From positions 8,131,313 through 8,195,312 of the forward strand of contig CP092880.1 of the NCBI GenBank assembly GCA_030710605.1: a DNA stretch of 64,000 nucleotides, given 5' to 3'. A program made the translations under genes and the position numbers. Positions 55,815 through 64,000 of the stretch are shown in pieces; position 1 is the first letter of the stretch; each line of letters opens with the position of its first letter. The notes under the pieces are model-generated. The model saw nothing but the letters and a program-made list of their open reading frames with translations, was not told where the DNA came from and made no database searches. The stretch comes from Cordylochernes scorpioides. Its lineage: Eukaryota; Arthropoda; Arachnida; Pseudoscorpiones; Chernetidae.

Positions 55815-56375
55815 GCAACTAAAGGATTTCTGCCGTCTATCTGAAGACATAGCAACTGATCGTTGCCGATGGCTTTCTTCCATCTATCTGAAGCCATAAC
55901 AACCGATCTTTGCCAATGGCAACATAGCAACTGATCGTTGCCGATGGCTTTCTTCCATCTATCTGAAGCCATAACAACCGATCTTTGCCAATGGCAACAT
56001 AGCAACTGATCGTTGCCGATGGCTTTCTTCCATCTATCTGAAGCCATAACAACCGATCTTTGCCAATCGCAACATAGCAACTGATCGTTGCCGATGGCTT
56101 TCTTCCATCTATCTGAAGCCGTAACAACCGATCTTTGCCAATGGCAACATAGCAACCGATCGTTGCCAATGGCTTTCTGCCATCTATCTGAAGCCATAGC
56201 AACCAATCGTCGCCGATGGCTTTCTTCCATCTATCTGAAAGCATAGCAACCGATTGTTGCCGATGAATTTCATCTATCTATCTGAGGACATAGCAACCGA
56301 TCGTTGCCGATTGTTTTCTGCCATCTATCTGAGAACATAGCAACCGATCGTTGCCGATGGCAACATATCAAACGA
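55815..56375. repeat. 75-bp minisatellite related to a foldback arm
   Basis: Five near-identical 75-bp units (aacatagcaactgatcgttg, ccgatggctttcttccatct, atctgaagccataac) and decayed units at both edges. The motif resembles the arm of the foldback at 50223-50475 (gcaactgaaagttgctgatg, gcttgcgccatctatcggaa). The period is a multiple of three, so minus-strand frames of up to 147 codons exist; repeated frames on one strand in two phases argue against a gene. Confidence 0.9.
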
Positions 56376-57276
56376 TCGTTGATTCTTAAATTATTATCTC
56401 CAAAACACTCTCAGTTACACAATCAGGAAGAATAACATTAAGGGAGGAAATCTTGAGGCGTTTTAAGCACTGAAAGTAGTTTATTTTAAATGAACTCAGT
56501 TATCATAGAAACGGGAATGCTTGGTCATAGCCGCTAGGGTTGGTCGGGGCTTAGGTCATGGAGTGGTCCTTTGGCTTTATGGTTGAAATTCTTTAAGACA
56601 TATATTTAGTCGTAACATTGTGTTACTATCCTCATCTTCTCTGCTTTTTTTTTTTTTTTTTTTTTAAGAATGGGCATTGTGTAATTCCTACCACGAGTGA
56701 CCCCTACCCCCTTGACGAGTGTTCATCTTCCAGAGCGATCTATTTTGCCAAATCAAAACTGATCTGACATAAGTCAAACTCTAATGAACAATTAAGCTGT
56801 GTTTTTGGGCTATGCCCTATCGCGAGAGATTCTACCGTACTGCTAATTAGGGCTTTTTTTCTTCTTCTTTGTGTTGTTTTCCTGGTTATCCGAGCTAATT
56901 AAAGTCACTATAAACAAAATTACATACCTGTACGTTTGTGTTTGAATTCTGTGGGATGAACCAAACATATTTTTCTTTCCCTCTAAATTCCAGGACAAGG
57001 GTTTGCCAAAAAGACAATAGAGGCCTTGTCTTCTGCTATTTTAGTAACTTGACTCTGCTGCATTTAGTAACGCTTCTCGGGTGTGACTGATGTGCTGTCG
57101 TACCTTCTTTCTTGCTCGGAGGTTTTTCCCTTGGTTCTTTCAAGATGACTATGCAGCTATAAGATCGGTAAATGGGGGGGGGGATACCAACTATCTCTGG
57201 GGGATTCCCCCTTAGCTACTTATTCCCATTCCATTTTGAAAGTATAAAGTATGGCACATGCTCTGCATCACTTCTT
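56376..57276. other. nothing recognised
   Basis: Contains a long T run near 56650 and a G run at 57174. TATAAAG at 57243 is the only promoter-like motif. Confidence 0.45.
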
Positions 57277-57296
57277 GTACACGCTTGTTTGGCGGT

Positions 57297-57336
<40 letters not shown>

Positions 57337-57385
57337 GGCCCCTGCGCAAGGATGACACGCAAAATCGTGAAGCGTTCCATATTTT
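57277..57385 (+). ncRNA. U6 snRNA-like copy, nearly intact
   Basis: Identical to animal U6 from catatactaaaattggaacg through cagagaagattagcatggcc to the 3' end, followed by TTTT. ACAGAGA box and AGC triad are intact. The 5' hairpin is altered to GTAC...GTAC, which still pairs. TATAAAG lies at 57243, about 34 bp upstream. However, ttcttgta occurs at both borders (57272-57279 and 57384-57391), so it may be a recent retrocopy rather than an active gene. Confidence 0.6.
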
Positions 57386-57564
57386 CTTGTATACTTGTCT
57401 AAGCTTCACGTATACTTGTCTTGTATATTGCTACTCCTTGTCTGCTGACTTGTATACTTCTTGGCTACTTATCTCCTATACTATATATAATATTATATGA
57501 ACACAGATATAATACAAGTACTTTTAATCTCATTCTCTTATGCTTCTTGTTTAAATGTTTGTTA

Positions 57565-57843
57565 ACTGCTACGACATGGGATCGAATCCCGCATTGGGCA
57601 CTTTTTTATATAATTAAAAAATAATAATAAACGCTCCAATGGCCACCGATTCTTGCAAAAGTTCAACCCCACCAGCGAGTGCAAGTAACCAAACGAGGCT
57701 CTCTGACACATTTGTAAGTGCAAAGTCGAACTGATTTTCACATGTGTATACATGTGGTGTACTTACAGTAAAAGCAGTCGCTAAATACCCACCCTGATTA
57801 TCATGGCCTGTACCATGTGTACTAGGGATAATAATAATAATAA
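57565..57843 (+). mobile_element. SINE S1, + copy with ATA-rich tail
   Basis: Head remnant gggatcgaatcccgcattgg, body accagcgagtgcaagtaacc, 3' end gcctgtaccatgtgtactag and ggataataataataa tail. Lies 84 bp before liprin-beta exon 3. Confidence 0.82.
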
Positions 57844-57926
57844 GACTAAAAGATCATAATAAAAAGATTGTTGTTGTTGATAACTGTAGTATTGTGTCAA
57901 GTCTCACCCAATGTCTGGATGTGTAG

Positions 57927-58007
57927 GTGGAGCGGGAAGAGACCTTGGAGGAACTCAAAGAGAAAGTCCGGTGCCTGGAGAAAGACAAAGAGAACCTTCT
58001 CCTCCAG
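57927..58007 (+). CDS. Liprin-beta: liprin-beta coding exon 3
   Basis: An 81-nt exon (27 codons) between acceptor gtgtag (57921-57926) and donor gttagt (58008). It encodes VEREETLEELKEKVRC followed by LEKDKENLLLQ, which matches the vertebrate stretch ERLARLENDKESLVLQ. Charged heptads mark the start of the coiled coil. Both borders are phase 0, so this exon could also accept an alternative phase-0 first exon. It lies 51.4 kb downstream of exon 2. Confidence 0.88.
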
Positions 58008-58288
58008 GTTAGTGAAGTCCGTCAAATTAATTCCTCCGGACCTTGGTGGTCTAATGAGCCCAGGACTTTCTTTCATCCCCTGGCCAACTTTTGTTCCTCA
58101 CAAGGCAGGCTCACACACTCAATGTCCTCGCTCCACTGCTGACTTCTTCTTGGGATTTGATGAAGAAAGAATTACACTTAGAGCTGCTTTAAAGTTTCAG
58201 ATAGCTAGCTCAATTGGAAAATTTTCAATTTTTATGCTTTTTTTAATGAAAAGTGTCATTTAAAAATGAAAAATAAATGTTAAAACTA

Positions 58289-60393
58289 CAGTCTACTCTC
58301 GTTATAACGCCACTTGATATAACGCCACCCTCGCCTTACGCCGCTTTTTCGTTTTGTCCCAATCGACATCAATGTATTTTTCTCGATATAACGCCACTCC
58401 CTCGCTGTTCGCCTTCCGCCGCTGATTTTTCGTATCCCAAGTAGCAAAAACCACTCGTTATAGCGCCGCTCACAACGTCCCTCACCCCGCTCCCCCATGG
58501 CGCCGGACTTTGTTTGCTGTTGACACAACAGATAACAGATTGTGTGAACAGCCAGCAGACCCTTTTCCTGCTTGTTCCTGGGACATACACAGTCGCTTCA
58601 TCCTTTGCTAACGTCAACACAACAACTTTATTGTCGTATCATGAGTTCCCAAAAGCGTAAACGTGAGTCGATCACCATTGAAAAGAAGAAGGAGATATGC
58701 CAGTTGGCAAGAAATAACCCTACGATGTCGAAGAATGAGATTGGAAAGCGTTTCTCACTTCCACGAACAACTGTCCGTGATATTCTCACTCAGGCTGAGA
58801 AGTGGGAAAATTATACTGTTGGTTCTTCAAAGAGACAAAGAGTCGGAAAATTTAGTGACTTGGAAGACGCTCTCTTCAACTGGTTTACCCAAAAGCGTGC
58901 CAATAATATTATTATTACTGATGATCTCTTAAGAGAAAAGGCAAAAAAACTTGGCGAGCATTTGGACGTACCAGAAAATTTTGCGTACAGCAGAGGGTGG
59001 CTGCAGCGATTTAAAGGGAGATTCCATATTTCGCAACGACGGCTCTGTGGGGAAGGCGCATCGATTTCTCCAGCTATCATTGATGAACATCTTACAAATT
59101 TGAACAGTATTCTGGCGAACTCCGGATATGATCCAGCTAACATATACAATGCAGACGAAACAGGATTATTTTTTCAGCTCATTCCTGACCGAACACTTGC
59201 TCACAAAGATGAAAGCTGCCGTGGTGTCAAAAGGATGAAGCAACGAATCACTGTTCTACTGTGCTGCAACTCTACTGGAACAGACAAGCGGCGATTGCTG
59301 ATTATTGGAAAATCGGCAAAGCCTCGATGCTTCAGAAACTTTAGTCCACACTTCTACTGCACATACACATCTAACAGCAAAGCATGGATGACCTCTAGTA
59401 TCTTTCAAGAATGGCTACTGCAGTTCAACAAGCAGCTTGTCTCTGAAGGAATCCTACTGTTGTTAGATAACGCTACGTCTCACTGCGTCCCTAATGATGG
59501 TCTCAACAACATAAAGATACACTTCCTTCCACCAAATATGACTGCCAATCTGCAACCACTGGATAGTGGCATCATCAAAAGTTTCAAGGCTCAATATCGC
59601 AAGCTTCAACTCCAGAAAATGGTGGAATTGGCGGATGCCCATCTACCCACAGAATTACGTCTGGATTACGCTGTGCGCTATTGTAAAATGGCTTGGGATT
59701 CTGTGAGCCCTGATTCCATCAGCAACTGCTGGAATCACACAGGCATTATTCGCTTCACTTCTACTGCTGCAGTTGAGCCTCTTAAATATGGAAATCTGCT
59801 CGATCGCATTCGTGACATCTTCGCTATTACACCAGAGAATTTGATGACTGAAAGGGAGTTTCAACTGGTTGATGATTCCCAGGAGGCGGAAATGAAGCTA
59901 ACAAATGACAATTTTCTGGTGTCCACTGTTACAGCGAAAGAAGAACTTGGCGAGGATGATGATGCAACAGTGACCCAGCGCCTACCATCGTTAAGGGAAG
60001 CCAAAACAGCTGCTGAGACAGTTTTGTTGTTTCTTGAGCACTCCAAGAGAGCAACATCTGACGACGTCAATCTATCTGCGGATTTGTTACGCCGTGTCTA
60101 TGCCATAAGTGAGGGAGAGAAAACACAAGTTGTGATCACAGACTTCTTCAAGAAAATGTAATTACTTTTTTATGAATAAATTATAAATTTATTATTCCTA
60201 TTTGTCATATTAATTAATTAATGCCGGCATTCTATATATTGACTTAGGGTATAAGTTGTTTTTAGTAATTGTTATAAATAATTTATTGTATCTTCAAATT
60301 TCACATTTTAAACGTGTTCGATACAACGCCACCCTCGCCTTACGCCGCTTTTTTGCAAAATCCGGATGGTGGCGTTATAACGAGAGTAGACTG
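58289..60393 (+). mobile_element. complete Tigger (pogo-group) DNA transposon
   Basis: A 2105-bp element flanked by TA duplications (58287-58288 and 60394-60395). The terminal 25 bases, starting CAGTCTACTCTCGTTATAAC, are perfectly inverted at the other end. A second motif, CACCCTCGCCTTACGCCGCT, recurs near both ends in direct orientation (about 58326 and 60331). It carries one long intact transposase frame. TA targets, CAG...CTG ends and a CENP-B-type DDE transposase place it in the pogo/Tigger group. It sits in intron 3 in the same orientation as the host gene. Identical ends and an open frame point to recent insertion. Confidence 0.93.
58641..60161 (+). CDS. Tigger/pogo-type transposase, intact
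   Basis: 506 codons from ATG at 58641; the frame is open further upstream but has no earlier ATG, only a TTG at 58572. Residues 8-55 form a pipsqueak/CENP-B type helix-turn-helix (EKKKEICQLA, then SLPRTTVRDIL). Residues 70-140 form the second CENP-B-like DNA-binding domain, ending GWLQRFKGRF. The DDE_1 catalytic core shows YNADETGLFF (Asp172), LLLDNATSH (Asp276) and NLQPLDSGIIKSFK (Asp308), a 31-residue spacing between the last two acids. Length and layout match autonomous Tiggers. No stop or frameshift is visible, so it may encode an active enzyme. Jerky/CENP-B family domesticated genes look similar, but the perfect inverted repeats show this is a transposon. Confidence 0.93.
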   Translation: MSSQKRKRESITIEKKKEICQLARNNPTMSKNEIGKRFSLPRTTVRDILTQAEKWENYTVGSSKRQRVGKFSDLEDALFNWFTQKRANNIIITDDLLREKAKKLGEHLDVPENFAYSRGWLQRFKGRFHISQRRLCGEGASISPAIIDEHLTNLNSILANSGYDPANIYNADETGLFFQLIPDRTLAHKDESCRGVKRMKQRITVLLCCNSTGTDKRRLLIIGKSAKPRCFRNFSPHFYCTYTSNSKAWMTSSIFQEWLLQFNKQLVSEGILLLLDNATSHCVPNDGLNNIKIHFLPPNMTANLQPLDSGIIKSFKAQYRKLQLQKMVELADAHLPTELRLDYAVRYCKMAWDSVSPDSISNCWNHTGIIRFTSTAAVEPLKYGNLLDRIRDIFAITPENLMTEREFQLVDDSQEAEMKLTNDNFLVSTVTAKEELGEDDDATVTQRLPSLREAKTAAETVLLFLEHSKRATSDDVNLSADLLRRVYAISEGEKTQVVITDFFKKM

Positions 60394-60415
60394 TATTTTT
60401 ATTTATATATAAAAA

Positions 60416-60550
60416 TTGATTAGGCACAATTTGAATTATAGATTAGAAACACAAGGTAATTAGATTAAATCCAAATAAATAAATAGTGTGTGATGTTTTG
60501 GTTACAACGCTTTTACTGAAGCGTCACACAACATTTATTTATTTGGATCA
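60416..60550. mobile_element. FB1 foldback, short form
   Basis: gattaggcacaatttgaatt, aatagtgtgtgatgttttgg, acgcttttactgaagcgtca, tttatttatttggatc. Confidence 0.78.
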
Positions 60551-60721
60551 TGCATTGGAGCATCCCCTTTGATTGGTATGCTACAGCATTTTATTTTATT
60601 CTATTTTGAATTCCTCCAATACACAATGAAAAAATGCTTCTCAAATTCCTTTGTGTAAAAGGTTTTGCTGTGTATATCCACTGACTCTTGTTATGCCATG
60701 ACCGCGGGTGTATTTGCACAG

Positions 60722-60835
60722 ATCAGCGTCCTGACCTCCCAGGTTGACCTCCAGAATGAGAAGATTGAGGAGCTCGAGAAGAATTCTGAAAATGGGAAAG
60801 ATTGCCTGCGACAAACAGAGGAAATGTTACGGCAG
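60722..60835 (+). CDS. Liprin-beta: liprin-beta coding exon 4
   Basis: A 114-nt exon (38 codons) between acceptor tgcacag (ending 60721) and donor gtgaga (60836). It encodes ISVLTSQVDLQNEKIEELEK and ends QTEEMLRQ. Vertebrate liprin-beta has VSVLTDQVEAQGEKIRDLE and ends TEEMLQQ at the same places, so identity is obvious by eye. The whole exon is coiled coil. Both borders are phase 0. Confidence 0.9.
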
Positions 60836-60936
60836 GTGAGAGATCTCTTTTTTAATATGTAATGTTGTTGTTGTTGTTTCTTATCCCCTTGTGCAAAGAT
60901 TACAGGAATTCCATGACTCCATGAGTCCTCGAGCTA

Positions 60937-61015
60937 GATCTCATGGAATAGACTGGATAGATGGATCTGACTCCAGATCAGAAGGTTGCGTGTTCGAATC
61001 ACGTCCGGCTCACCA
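60937..61015 (+). pseudogene. tRNA-Trp(CCA)-like pseudogene
   Basis: The 3' two thirds match eukaryotic tRNA-Trp: anticodon arm tctgactccagatcaga, then aggttgcgtgttcgaatcac. The D-arm region is expanded and degenerate, the acceptor stem does not pair well, and CCA is present in the DNA at the 3' end. Encoded CCA in a eukaryote suggests reverse transcription of a mature tRNA or a tRNA-headed SINE. Confidence 0.65.
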
Positions 61016-61702
61016 ATGTTGGTTGCTGTTTTCTATCCTAAAAATAAGGAAAAGATATGCAACCAAAAATTAAAGTTTACTACCACAAGATTACAAAAAA
61101 ATATTTTTTTTAAGAGTTCTAATATTTACATACACTTCACTTTTTAAGAGTTCTAATATTTACATACATCTCACTTTTTATATCAACGAATTTCTTAATT
61201 CTACTATATACAAAACACAGAGCATAATACAAAATAGATCATTATACGACTACAGAGTGTAGGAATGCAACTTTCATTGATCATGGCACCATGAACTAGG
61301 CACACTTTGATGAAAGTCTGACTTTGCCTGTATTCTGAGGCCCTTCCTAACATGGAAGCCTTTGCTACCGACTCTAACATGAGTACAGATCTCCATATCC
61401 CTGGAGAGGAACCCTTGCTGAGGTCCATCAACTGGGTCAGTCAAACTCAGGATTTTTAAAGAGGCCTCTTTCTAACATTGCTGCTGTTGGTCCGTGACTG
61501 CTTATTAGTCAAAGTTATTCTGCTTGTTTTGCAGCTGGCCTTCATATCTGAAGGTTGTTCTCCTATCTGTCACCTGGGGACGTGCCCTGTCAGCTTTGCT
61601 ATATCGCATATATTAATATGTAATACTTCCTTAATATGTTTTTACCACAAATAACAAAATGAATTCAAATTGTGACATTTACTTCTGATGCTTCTAAAAT
61701 AT
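61016..61702. other. mostly unclassified
   Basis: 61295-61440 resembles, in reverse, the segment 63440-63580 (tctgactttgcctgtattct; cgactctaacatg), so it is an unnamed interspersed repeat. The rest is AT-rich. Confidence 0.45.
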
Positions 61703-61716
61703 CATGAATACAATCA

Positions 61717-62049
61717 AGGTAGGTGGAGGGGGAGCAGTAACAAGCTCACTAAAAAACCTGGGCTCAGCTGGCCTGGCTGATAGTACCCTGTAAGAGCTCC
61801 TAATCCAGGGATACAGGATGAGCAGCGTTTGTACTCCATGTTAGGAGCAGCTGCACATGGCGTCTGTTCCTCATGTCAGAGGCGGCCATTTCTTTTGGAG
61901 TTAAGTCGGCCTGCCACTGAGTAGTGCTCCCAGTCTTAATGACAAAGGCAGACACATTCTATTTCACCCAGTCATGATGGTTATCAAACACCATCAAGGG
62001 TCACAACTTGATACCCTAATATGATTGAATGGAGATAAGAAAGAAGAAG
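61717..62049 (+). mobile_element. SL element, + copy
   Basis: Flanked by ATGAATACAATCAA (about 61703-61716 and 62050-62063). Starts slightly truncated at ggtggagggggagcagtaac and ends aatggagataagaaagaaga. Confidence 0.84.
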
Positions 62050-62237
62050 ATGAATACAATCAAATCTCTTGAATTCATCCTCCTAAGAGATAAGTGCTCC
62101 CTGTTGAATTAAAGTTGGAGTGGAATTATAGTCAGTTAAATTTTAAGATAGATTTTGTTAGGATTTGTGTGTGATGTACACTTGAATTGTAGCAAATGTT
62201 GAACTACAATCGGTTGAATTAAAGAGGTTATACTGTG

Positions 62238-62376
62238 GTGATAAGATACAATTTGTATTATGGATTAGAAACACCAAATAATAAGACTAATCAAAATAAG
62301 TAGTGTTTTTAGTATTCAGTAACAATGTTGTAATTGAAATGTCACACACTTTTTATTCATTCGGATTTAGTCTTTA
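62238..62376. mobile_element. FB1 foldback, short form
   Basis: tgataagatacaatttgtat at the left; cattcggatttagtctttat at the right; shortened centre with aacaatgttgtaattgaaat. The hAT-type MITE lies immediately to its right. Confidence 0.76.
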
Positions 62377-62387
62377 TTTCTTTAGGT

Positions 62388-62590
62388 TAGGTGTTGGCAA
62401 ACTGTGGCTCGCCAGCTACATGCGGCTCTTTGGATGTGAAGTTACGGCTCTTTATATAGTACTATATGTAAATATTATTTATGCGAGTACTATTTATTGT
62501 TGGCAAGAAAAAAAAAAATTGTGGCTTTTTAAAAACTCCCGTAAATTGTAATTTTTTGACACTTCCGACTCAAAAGTTTGCTGATCCCTG
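62388..62590. mobile_element. hAT-type MITE, uninterrupted copy
   Basis: 203 bp, starting near ggtgttggcaaactgtggct and ending ttgctgatccctg, flanked by a perfect 8-bp duplication CTTTAGGT (62380-62387 and 62591-62598). An 8-bp target and the ca(g)ggg-tcggcaaactg ends fit hAT transposons. This copy defines the family; three others are split by insertions. Confidence 0.85.
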
Positions 62591-62598
62591 CTTTAGGT

Positions 62599-62946
62599 TA
62601 TATTGTAAATATTTTTCTGAATTTTTTCTATGATTGCCTCAATGTATTAGGTTTAAACTGAAATGATCAGTCTCTCATTGTCGACTTCATCCACCATCTA
62701 AAGAGTGAGTTTGCTCCGTTTTTCCAAGAGGAGTGTTTACCATGAGAAGGATCCTAAGAGAGCTCTAATGGAGGGAGAGTGTTTATATAGCTAGGGAGCC
62801 AGAATTAAGGTCACCCCATGTTGGCCTGGTATGTCAACACTGACCTATCTGAGACAATGGGGGATCTCACTTCTCTCTTCCCCCTATCCTTGCACAAGTC
62901 CAAGTGACAAGTTGATAAAATGGGGCTTGAGCACTTTTTATAACTT
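62599..62946. other. nothing recognised
   Basis: Intron 4 DNA without visible repeats. Confidence 0.45.
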
Positions 62947-63013
62947 ATGTTGTTGTTGTTTCTTATCACCTTGTTTAAAGATTACCCGAATTCCATGAGT
63001 TCATGCTCCCCGA

Positions 63014-63391
63014 GCTGTTTTATCTTCTTCTTTCTTATCTCCACTCATTCATATTAGGGTGTCAAGTTGTGATCCTTGATGGTGTCTGTTTGACAACCAT
63101 CATGACTGGGTGAAGTAGAATGTGTCTGCCTTTGTCATTAAGACTGGGAGCACTACTCAGTAGCAGGCCGACTTAGCTCCAAAAGAAATGGCCGCCTCTG
63201 AGATGAGGAACAGATGCCATGTGCAGCTGCTCCTAACATGGAGTACAAACGTTGCTTATCCTGTATCCCTGGATCAGGAGCCCTTACAGGGTACTATCAG
63301 CCGGAACAGCTGAGCCCAAGTTTTTTAGTGAGCTTGTTACTGCTCCCCCTCCTCCTTTTTCATCCGGGCTTGAGACCGGCAAAGGCGGAGT
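63014..63391 (-). mobile_element. SL element, full-length - copy
   Basis: A 12-bp duplication GAGCTGTTTTAT flanks it, so it gives the exact ends: cttcttctttcttatctcca at the left, ggcaaaggcggagtt at the right. Inserted into an older LINE-like fragment. Confidence 0.86.
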
Positions 63392-63578
63392 TGAGCTGTT
63401 TTATGATAAGCAGCAGCCTCTCTCAAAGTTTTTTGGAAGTTGATAGACCTCAGAAAAGTTTCTTCTCCAGGTATAGGGAGGAGCTGCATCTGTACCCATG
63501 TTAGAGTCGACAGCAAAGGAATCTGCTTCCATATTAAGAGTATCCTCAAAATATAGGCAAAGTCAGACTTTCATTTAG

Positions 63579-63778
63579 ACATTCGACTTTGCACTTACAA
63601 ATATGCCAGAGCCCCATTTGGTTACTTGCACTCGCTGGTGGGATTGAGGGCCATTGGAGCAATCTTTTTTTTTTTTTATATAATTAGAAAAAAAGTGTCC
63701 AATGCCGGTCCAAAGTGTACGATCCCGGGATCGTAGTGGTTGAAACTAACTGTTTAGACCACCCCCTTCCACCGACCC
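63579..63778 (-). mobile_element. SINE S1, - copy, 3'-truncated
   Basis: cttgcactcgctggtgggat to cccgggatcgtagtggttga; the head is present and the 3' third missing. It lies about 100 bp before exon 5. Confidence 0.78.
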
Positions 63779-63884
63779 CTATCTCTACCTTTAAAAAAAA
63801 ACATTTAAGTTAGATTCCCCAGGTGCCAGCTACAGATCACATGTGTTTAAGATCCCCTGCTATCCGAGTGTGTGTGGGTGTCAG

Positions 63885-64000
63885 GAAAGTGAAGCTAGGG
63901 TGGCAGCAGAAAGCAGTAGGATGGACCTTATATCCGAGCTCTCCTCCCTCCGAAGCCAGTCCTCTCTGACCCGGCAGGAGTCCGAGGAGAGAATCAAGAG
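63885..64000 (+). CDS. Liprin-beta: liprin-beta coding exon 5 (cut by window end)
   Basis: Acceptor ggtgtcag (63877-63884) opens an exon that is still open at base 64000. Its first residues, ESEARVAAESSRMDLISELS, align without gaps to the vertebrate ELLSRTSLETQKLDLMAEIS that follows EEMLQQ. The rest is coiled coil rich in Ser, Arg, Gln and Glu. The acceptor was chosen because it keeps phase 0 and the gapless alignment; AGs a few codons downstream would delete conserved heptads. Confidence 0.85.

Larger units (their letters stand above)
2341..64000 (+). other. Liprin-beta: liprin-beta gene span (5' part, continues past window)
   Basis: Five coding exons with GT-AG borders join in phase (1, then 0, 0, 0) into one N-terminal liprin-beta protein of about 200 residues. 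Introns are about 3.9, 51.4, 2.7 and 3.0 kb. Liprin-betas are cytoplasmic scaffolds with an N-terminal coiled coil and three C-terminal SAM domains; they bind liprin-alpha and act at synapses and cell adhesions. Only the coiled-coil part lies here; the SAM domains would be downstream. The family call rests on the remembered vertebrate sequence, not on a search. Confidence 0.85.

Noticed and set aside
55787..56244. Two overlapping minus-strand frames of 147 and 135 codons with a 25-residue repeat
   Set aside because: Both phases of a 75-bp tandem repeat are open, which is expected without selection; the unit resembles a foldback element.
57927..58142. Reading exon 3 as a free-standing 71-residue protein
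   Set aside because: It begins with GTG just after a good acceptor, and the match to liprin-beta stops at the donor; the rest is intron.

Overview
The window is eukaryotic, invertebrate-type nuclear DNA: AT-rich, crowded with transposon remnants, with GT-AG introns and no operons. I recognise one host gene, the 5' coding part of a liprin-beta (PPFIBP1/2-type) gene on the + strand. Five coding exons can be placed at 2341-2419, 6351-6526, 57927-58007, 60722-60835 and 63885-64000 (running off the window). They join in phase and give the N-terminal coiled-coil region of liprin-beta, a scaffold protein that partners liprin-alpha and LAR-type receptor phosphatases. The species cannot be fixed. A Tc1 transposase remnant, mariner and Tigger elements, tRNA-derived SINEs and invertebrate-style U6 copies suggest an arthropod or similar invertebrate; this is inference.

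Layout. 1-2340: upstream DNA with LINE and MITE fragments. 2341-6526: exons 1 and 2, separated by a 3.9-kb intron full of LINE 3' ends, a Tc1 remnant and mariner MITEs. 6527-57926: one 51.4-kb intron made largely of repeats. It holds a deleted mariner (6839-7770), a 7.1-kb array of a 49-bp unit (9997-17098), a non-autonomous Tigger-like element (21133-22569), a CpG-rich island with a possible alternative first exon (23230-23640), a palindrome enclosing a tRNA-like cloverleaf (29211-29675), inverted arrays of 95-bp and 122-bp units (29950-32915), a second GC-rich island (39540-39890), a 4.8-kb array of a 72-bp unit (42620-47442), a 124-bp array (51543-52487), a 75-bp array (55815-56375) and two U6 copies. 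58008-60721: intron 3, holding a complete Tigger-type DNA transposon with an open transposase frame. 60836-63884: intron 4 with LINE, SINE and hAT fragments.

Main observation. Three tandem arrays have units that match interspersed elements found as single copies elsewhere in the window. The 72-bp unit matches the 3' end of a tRNA-derived SINE, the 124-bp unit matches the terminal ~110 bp of a mariner-type MITE, and the 75-bp unit matches the arm of a foldback element. A local MITE duplication at 5770-6240 looks like an early stage of the same process. The 72-bp and 75-bp arrays create long open frames on both strands simply because the periods are multiples of three; I do not regard these as genes. 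I found no CRISPR array, operon, phage or bacterial defence system.
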